Assembly: GCA_902776665.1 (NCBI GenBank) | Contig: CACYQZ010000004.1 | Coordinates: 62,001-126,000, forward strand | Source of the DNA: an uncultured Prevotellaceae bacterium | GTDB taxonomy: Bacteria; Bacteroidota; Bacteroidia; Bacteroidales; Bacteroidaceae | Direction: 5' to 3' | Length of the DNA: 64,000 bases | In this document: piece by piece, positions 59,387 through 64,000 of the stretch | How positions within the stretch are numbered: position 1 is the stretch's first letter | Layout of the letters: each line of letters opens with the position of its first letter | Made by a program: the position numbers and the translations under genes | Notes under the pieces: generated by a model | Told to the model about the DNA's origin: nothing | What the model saw: only the letters and a program-made list of their open reading frames with translations | Databases searched by the model: none

Positions 59387-61717
59387 ATGAAAATCAACGA
59401 GTTTTTCAACGGACAACTGGCGCAATGGCCCGAGGCAAGGCAACGCTACGATGATTTGGCGAAAGTGCAGACGAAAACCTTTGCCGAAAACGGTTTGCGC
59501 GTGCAGTGGAATCCCGCTCGGATGGTCTCGACAGGGGCGAAAATCGACGCGAAAAGCCTTGAAAAACGGCCTTGCTTCCTCTGTGCAGCGAATCGTCCGT
59601 CGAACCAGTTTTCCGAGTTGATTGAAGATGCCGTCAGCGGTGAACAATACGAATTGCTCGTCAATCCGTTCCCGATTCTGCCGATGCACTTCACCATTCC
59701 GTCGAAGTCGCACCAGCCGCAGCGAATCGACGGCCACTACACGATGGTTCACCAACTGACGGCGAAATTTCCCAACCTGACCGTTTTTTATAATGGCCCT
59801 CGCTGCGGGGCTTCCGCGCCCGACCACCTGCATTTGCAGGCTGGCGCAGGCGATTCACTTCCGTTGCGACAGCATTGGACTCGGTTGCAAGAGCGTTTGA
59901 AGACGATTTTCGCCTTCGACGACGGCGATTCGATGGCACTTTTGACCGATTTTGCGGTCCCGGCCTTCGTGATTCGCAGTAAAAATGCCGAAAACGACCG
60001 TCGATTGTTTGAAAAACTCTATCATCGCCTCGAAACCACCCAACTATCAACACCCAACACCCAACACCCAACACCCAACACCCTTGACGAGCCGATGATG
60101 AACATTGTGGCGTGGCGCGAGGGCGACACGGCGGTTTCCGTCGTTTTTCCGCGCCGAAAACACCGTCCCGACTGCTATTTTGCCGAGGGCGACGACCAGA
60201 TGCTCGTCAGTCCGGGTGCGCTCGACGTGGCTGGCCTCATCATCACGCCGCGACAGCACGATTTCGAGCAAATCACTGCTGAAAAAGCCGAGAAAATCTT
60301 GCAAGAATGTGCCATCGACGAGGTTTTGGCGCAACAAATCGCCGAAAAAATCGTGCTCGACAATGTTTCGGCAGAAAAACGCGATGGCAAGGCTCAAAAA
60401 TCTGCCCCGACCGTCACCGTCGGCATCGTCAGCGCACAGGAAATCAAATTTTCACTGAACGGAGCATATTCCGTCGATAGAATCGAAATCAAGGGCGCAC
60501 AAGTCGCCACGTTTGAAAACGGAGCGATTGTTTGGAACAAAAAACGATATAACCAGTTGATTTTCAAACCATTATCCGACGAATCATCCTTCACGATTGA
60601 AGATGTCACCATCGGCGTCGATTTCCATTGGAATCGCAAGGAAAATCAAACTTTCCGAGGAATGCTTCGACTGTCGATTGACGACGATAAAATATTGGTT
60701 ATCAACGAATTATCCGTAGAACAATATCTCGAAAGCGTCATTTCGAGCGAGATGAGCGCCACTTCGTCGCTCGAACTACTCAAAGCCCACGCCGTGATTT
60801 CGCGCTCGTGGCTTTTGGCGCAAATCGAAGGAAAAAAGAGAAATTCCGAGGTTGAAAATTCGGAAAAATCAATTCAAAATTCAACATTCAACATTCAACA
60901 TTCAACCCTCATCCGCTGGTACGACCGCGAAGACCACGCGCTGTTCGACGTTTGCGCCGACGACCATTGCCAGCGCTATCAGGGCATCACGCGCATCACG
61001 AATCCACTTGTCGCCGAGGCTGTCAGAGCCACGCGTGGGCAGGTGCTGACATTTTCAACACCCAACACCCAACACCCAACACCTACCATCTGCGACACCC
61101 GTTTTTCCAAGTGTTGCGGCGGTCGCACCGAGGAGTTCCAATATTGCTGGGAAGACGTGGTAAAACCCTATCTCACGTCGGTGGAATGTCCGTTTTGCCA
61201 CACGCAAGACGCCGCGCTCATTCGTCAGGTCTTGAACGACTACGACCAAGAAACGCCCGATTTCTACGAGTGGACGGAGGTCATCAGCAGCGAACAAATC
61301 GCCGAATGGCTGCGCACGAAGCACCACATCGACTTGGGCAACATCACCGACCTGATTCCACTTGAACGTGGCAAGAGCGGTCGCATCTGGAAACTCGAAA
61401 TCGTCGGCACGAAGGGCAGTTTCACCATCGGGAAAGAACTCGAAATTCGTCGAACACTGTCCGACACCCACCTGAAAAGCAGTTGGTTCGAGGTCGAAAA
61501 AGTCGAAAATCACCATCCATCACCCACCACCCATCACCCATCACCCAACACCCAACACCCATCACCCACCACCCAATTCATCCTGAAAGGCAAAGGCTGG
61601 GGCCACGGCGTCGGACTCTGTCAAATCGGGGCCGCCGTGATGGGCGAGAATGGATATTCATACAAAGAAATCCTCAGTCATTATTATCAGAAAACGAACA
61701 TTCAGAAAATATATTAA
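59387..61717 (+). CDS. DUF4922 / SpoIID fusion protein
   Basis: A 776-residue two-part protein without a signal peptide. Residues about 1-290 are a DUF4922, GalT/HIT-like nucleotidyltransferase domain: RPCFLCAANRP, YELLVNPFPILPMHFTIPS, and NGPRCGASAPDHLHLQAG with the HxHxQ motif. Residues about 330-776 are a SpoIID/LytB domain: LSVEQYLESVISSEMSATSS, LKAHAVISRSW, CCGGRTEEFQYCWED, GWGHGVGLCQIGAAVMG. SpoIID enzymes cleave peptidoglycan glycan strands; with AmpG next to it, a role in handling imported muropeptides is likely (inference). Four heptamer arrays lie in linkers and loops and keep the frame. Confidence 0.83.
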   Translation: MKINEFFNGQLAQWPEARQRYDDLAKVQTKTFAENGLRVQWNPARMVSTGAKIDAKSLEKRPCFLCAANRPSNQFSELIEDAVSGEQYELLVNPFPILPMHFTIPSKSHQPQRIDGHYTMVHQLTAKFPNLTVFYNGPRCGASAPDHLHLQAGAGDSLPLRQHWTRLQERLKTIFAFDDGDSMALLTDFAVPAFVIRSKNAENDRRLFEKLYHRLETTQLSTPNTQHPTPNTLDEPMMNIVAWREGDTAVSVVFPRRKHRPDCYFAEGDDQMLVSPGALDVAGLIITPRQHDFEQITAEKAEKILQECAIDEVLAQQIAEKIVLDNVSAEKRDGKAQKSAPTVTVGIVSAQEIKFSLNGAYSVDRIEIKGAQVATFENGAIVWNKKRYNQLIFKPLSDESSFTIEDVTIGVDFHWNRKENQTFRGMLRLSIDDDKILVINELSVEQYLESVISSEMSATSSLELLKAHAVISRSWLLAQIEGKKRNSEVENSEKSIQNSTFNIQHSTLIRWYDREDHALFDVCADDHCQRYQGITRITNPLVAEAVRATRGQVLTFSTPNTQHPTPTICDTRFSKCCGGRTEEFQYCWEDVVKPYLTSVECPFCHTQDAALIRQVLNDYDQETPDFYEWTEVISSEQIAEWLRTKHHIDLGNITDLIPLERGKSGRIWKLEIVGTKGSFTIGKELEIRRTLSDTHLKSSWFEVEKVENHHPSPTTHHPSPNTQHPSPTTQFILKGKGWGHGVGLCQIGAAVMGENGYSYKEILSHYYQKTNIQKIY
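60035..60083 (+). repeat. Heptamer array 1 inside the DUF4922-SpoIID gene
   Basis: Units AACTATC, then AACACCC five times, encoding [16 protein letters not shown] near residue 225. Confidence 0.92.
60869..60910 (+). repeat. Heptamer array 2 inside the DUF4922-SpoIID gene
   Basis: Units TCAATTC, AAAATTC, AACATTC three times, AACCCTC: a different heptamer family, encoding SIQNSTFNIQHSTL near residue 500. Confidence 0.88.
61055..61089 (+). repeat. Heptamer array 3 inside the DUF4922-SpoIID gene
   Basis: Units TCAACAC, CCAACAC three times, CTACCAT, encoding [12 protein letters not shown] near residue 560. Confidence 0.9.
61511..61580 (+). repeat. Heptamer array 4 inside the DUF4922-SpoIID gene
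   Basis: Ten units of the forms CATCACC, CACCACC, CAACACC and CAATTCA at exact 7-nt spacing, the longest array here, encoding a Pro/His/Thr-rich linker near residues 709-731 just before the final SpoIID motif. Confidence 0.93.
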
Positions 61718-61722
61718 ACGTA

Positions 61723-63066
61723 ATGAAACAAGAAAAAAAACAATGGTATCAATTTTTTTATAGTTGGATACCAGCCCCTTACCGAAAGTCCTTGAAATGG
61801 GTGCCAACCCTTTATTTTTCGGAAGGACTACCCAATGTCATTGTGATGACGGTTGCCGTCACAATGTATATGCAACTCGGTATGAGCGACACCGAAATCG
61901 CCCTCTACACCTCGTGGCTCGGACTTCCGTGGGTCATCAAACCGCTGTGGAGCCCGTTCATCGACATTTTCAAGACCAAACGCTGGTGGGTGCTTGCTAT
62001 GCAGATTCTTCTGGGCTCGTCATTCGGCGGTATCGCCTTTACGCTCAATGCCAGTTTCTGGTTTCAGGGAACAATGTTTTTCTTTTTCCTGATGGCCTTC
62101 TCAAGTGCCACCCACGACATTGCCGCCGACGGATTTTATATGATTGAACTCGACTGTCACCAACAGTCTTTCTTCGTGGGCATTCGCAATTTTTTCTATC
62201 GTGTCGCCGTTATTTTCGGACAAGGTGCTCTCGTGCCGTTGGCAGGCGGTTTGCAACTCATCTTCCGCAACCAGATTGCTTTTACGTGGAGTCTGATTTT
62301 CTATGGTCTGGCAGGGCTGATGATAGCCATTTGGCTCTATCACGGCTTTATTTTACCGCGTCCGACAGAGCAGAACAATGCCCATCTGACAGCACGACAA
62401 GTAATGCACAGCGTGGGCGATACACTCGTCACGTTTTTCAAAAAACAGCCCTGGCGCGGAATGGTGATTGTACTATTGTTCCTGATGTTCTATCGCTTCC
62501 CCGAAGCCCTGCTCTTGAAAATGAGCACCACTTTCCTGCAACGGCCCAATTCCGAAGGCGGACTCGGACTTTCGCCCCAAGAATACGGATTCGTTTACGG
62601 ATTTTTTGGTGTTGCTGGTCTGCTACTCGGTGGTTTTGTCGGTGGTATTCTCGCCAGTCAGGATGGTTTGAAAAAATGGCTCTGGCCCTTCGTTTTCGCG
62701 CTGACACTGCCGAATCTTGTCTATGTCTATATGAGTTACGCCTTACCTTCCAACCTCGATATCATCAGCATCTTCATTTTCGTGGAACAATTCGGCTACG
62801 GCCTCGGCTTCACGGCACTCACGCTCTATATGCTATACTTTTCGCAGGGCGAGTTCAAGACCTCGCACTACGCCATTTGCACGGGTCTTTCCTATCTTGG
62901 CCTGATGATTCCTGGAATGTTCTCAGGCTGGCTCAAAGACGAGGTAGGCTATCGAATGTTCTTCATCGTTGTGATGGCGAGTTGCGTCATCACCTTCGCG
63001 ATTACGGCCTTCCTAAAAATCGACCCCGAATTTGGCAAGAAGTCTATAACAACGGAAGCAGAATAA
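61723..63066 (+). CDS. ampG: AmpG-family muropeptide permease
   Basis: A 447-residue major-facilitator protein with 12 predicted TM helices that imports anhydro-muropeptides for recycling. Signature segments: KWVPTLYFSEGLPNVIVMTV, LGLPWVIKPLWSPFIDIFKTKRWW, SSATHDIAADGFYMIEL, and a C-terminal CTGLSYLGLMIPGMFSGWL. The start at 61723 is 5 bp after the DUF4922-SpoIID stop. An upstream in-frame extension lies inside that gene and is rejected. Confidence 0.92.
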   Translation: MKQEKKQWYQFFYSWIPAPYRKSLKWVPTLYFSEGLPNVIVMTVAVTMYMQLGMSDTEIALYTSWLGLPWVIKPLWSPFIDIFKTKRWWVLAMQILLGSSFGGIAFTLNASFWFQGTMFFFFLMAFSSATHDIAADGFYMIELDCHQQSFFVGIRNFFYRVAVIFGQGALVPLAGGLQLIFRNQIAFTWSLIFYGLAGLMIAIWLYHGFILPRPTEQNNAHLTARQVMHSVGDTLVTFFKKQPWRGMVIVLLFLMFYRFPEALLLKMSTTFLQRPNSEGGLGLSPQEYGFVYGFFGVAGLLLGGFVGGILASQDGLKKWLWPFVFALTLPNLVYVYMSYALPSNLDIISIFIFVEQFGYGLGFTALTLYMLYFSQGEFKTSHYAICTGLSYLGLMIPGMFSGWLKDEVGYRMFFIVVMASCVITFAITAFLKIDPEFGKKSITTEAE

Positions 63067-63107
63067 CTGAGTTAAAAAGATTTTTAAATTATAATAACAT
63101 CACATCT

Positions 63108-63800
63108 ATGAAACGTACTCTAATCCTTATTCATTTGGCTTTAAGCATTGCTTTCATCGGTAATTCCATTTCTATGAAGGCTCAAACAAAAGACACCATT
63201 CAAACATCCTGTGTTCTTCGATATTATGCTTCGCTTGAAGATATTAAAAACGATCATTGGACAGAAATTATTTTAAAAGACTCAACTTCAACTATTCACA
63301 AAAATAATGAAGGAAATTTGATTGACGACCGTAACTTTATCATAAAAGACAAAGCCGTCAGAAAGATAATTAATAAAAAAGCTATTGCCATAAAATGTGA
63401 CAGTACTATTTTGCTGAACCTACGCTTCATTCATTGCAAAGGATCAATAGGGTCTATGGGTAGAGATTTTGCACGTGCATATCCTTTAAAAGATGGACGA
63501 TTTATTATGGCATATTATGATGTGAAGAAAGTAGGTGGACTGCAAGGTATGGGTGCTATGGGCGGTCTCATAGGTGCAGTCGTGATGTCAAGTAGTATGG
63601 AAAATTTGCGTAACAACAATGTTTGTTATCTTTTCACACCAGAAAAAAATATGGTTGTGAGAGTAAAAAATGATATTTTGAAAGAGTTACTTGCTGGACA
63701 CGATGACTTAATTGATGAATATAATAATTTAGACCGAAATCTACGCAATTTTGAAAATATTATCATACCTTTGCTGAAGCGTGCTAATGCTCTTAAGTAA
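63108..63800 (+). CDS. Secreted protein of unknown function
   Basis: A 230-residue protein that I do not recognise. A signal peptide is likely (LILIHLALSIAFIGNSISMKAQ, cut after about residue 26). The middle has IIKDKAVRKIINKKAIAIKCD, and a Gly-rich hydrophobic stretch GGLQGMGAMGGLIGAVVMSS (about residues 145-164) that could be a second membrane or pore-like segment. The C-terminus is helical and charged. The gene is more AT-rich than its neighbours. It ends at a clear terminator. Confidence 0.75.
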   Translation: MKRTLILIHLALSIAFIGNSISMKAQTKDTIQTSCVLRYYASLEDIKNDHWTEIILKDSTSTIHKNNEGNLIDDRNFIIKDKAVRKIINKKAIAIKCDSTILLNLRFIHCKGSIGSMGRDFARAYPLKDGRFIMAYYDVKKVGGLQGMGAMGGLIGAVVMSSSMENLRNNNVCYLFTPEKNMVVRVKNDILKELLAGHDDLIDEYNNLDRNLRNFENIIIPLLKRANALK

Positions 63801-63815
63801 ATCAATTGAGATTTC

Positions 63816-63860
63816 GGGATGCTTACCGCAAGTTTTACGGTAAGCATCTCGTTTTTTTTC
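63816..63860. terminator. Intrinsic terminator, convergent genes
   Basis: GATGCTTACCG pairs with CGGTAAGCATC over CAAGTTTTA, then a T-run; it serves the plus-strand gene and can work from the other side less well. Confidence 0.85.
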
Positions 63861-63872
63861 TTTTTACAACGA

Positions 63873-64000
63873 TTATTGATAAAGTTCTTCCTGCCGATTG
63901 ACTGCGGCAAAATCTTTGAGGAATTTGGCGAAACCGTCGGCGCAGGCATCGGCGAAACGACGGCCTTTCTCGGCAGTCGAGAGGGCGGGATTGCCAATGC
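63873..64000 (-). CDS. C-terminal fragment of a creatininase-family protein
   Basis: The 42 codons seen read IGNPALSTAEKGRRFADACA then DGFAKFLKDF and a short tail to the stop at 63873. The GNPA.ST.EKG block is the usual last motif of creatininase-family amidohydrolases. The rest is beyond the window edge. Confidence 0.6.
   Translation of the reverse strand, partial: IGNPALSTAEKGRRFADACADGFAKFLKDFAAVNRQEELYQ

Noticed and set aside
60035..61580. Repeat arrays considered as a CRISPR array
   Set aside because: Units are 7 nt, contiguous and without spacers; no cas genes are in the window.
62286..63800. A 504-codon plus-strand frame running through the 3' part of ampG into the secreted-protein gene
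   Set aside because: Its first half is an out-of-frame shadow of ampG; the real gene begins at the ATG at 63108 with a signal peptide.

Overview
The window looks like a chromosomal segment of a Bacteroidota, order Bacteroidales, most likely a Prevotellaceae-type organism (inference from gene content and order, not a database match). The promoters are the Bacteroidetes kind: TTTG, about 20 bp, then TAnnTTTG just before the transcript start. The content is also typical: PorT, an exbB-exbD-exbD-tonB-pstS-TPR operon, a purH-mreBCD-pbp2-rodA block, lptE-TPR-secG behind a sigma-54 activator, lipoproteins, and muropeptide uptake by AmpG. Almost everything is core genome. The one clear accessory island is an AT-rich restriction-modification cassette at 42.75-46.41 kb.

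Layout. 0-5.1 kb: glutathione peroxidase (cut by the window edge), a lipoprotein, tadA, a small regulator with its membrane partner, yraN-birA, pyrH. 5.1-9.7 kb: a membrane-bound winged-helix regulator, a Pho-box-like operator, an outer-membrane beta-barrel, porT, a ferredoxin and a thioesterase. 9.8-15.4 kb: the TonB energy operon on the minus strand. 15.5-23.3 kb: an aminotransferase, then the cell-shape operon headed by a truncated purH. 23.4-31.3 kb: tRNA-Met, a START-like protein, an LptF/G permease, ribBA, a stand-alone AICAR transformylase, a carboxyltransferase-like protein and a lipoprotein. 31.2-36.8 kb: yhhQ-queF under a preQ1-I riboswitch, mnmA, ybjQ, an M15 peptidase, a HAD hydrolase, pgi. 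37.1-42.6 kb: an outer-membrane protein, aquaporin, a PHP hydrolase, tRNA-His, secG, a TPR protein, lptE and the sigma-54 activator. 42.7-46.4 kb: the R-M island. 46.7-57.9 kb: cutC, waaA, gltX, a 7TM-HD phosphodiesterase, priA, a flippase-like protein, pdxA, rlmN. 58.0-64 kb: a glycosyltransferase, a DUF4922-SpoIID fusion, ampG, a secreted protein, and the end of a creatininase-like gene.

The most striking signal is not a gene. At least a dozen short, degenerate arrays with a strict 7-nt period are scattered through the window, with one 8-nt array. They fill gene junctions (birA-pyrH, mreC-mreD, pbp2-rodA, lptE-sigma54, pdxA-rlmN), often supplying the stop codon of the upstream gene. They also lie in frame inside pgi, cutC, waaA, the lptE signal peptide and, four times, the DUF4922-SpoIID gene. 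A second, GC-rich hairpin element lies inside rlmN, at the end of the truncated purH and next to mreB. Other points of interest are the split PurH, a duplicated pgi promoter, a triple TGTC operator, a symmetric divergent promoter pair, a biotinyl-type domain without its lysine, and a PdxA with an altered metal-ligand segment.
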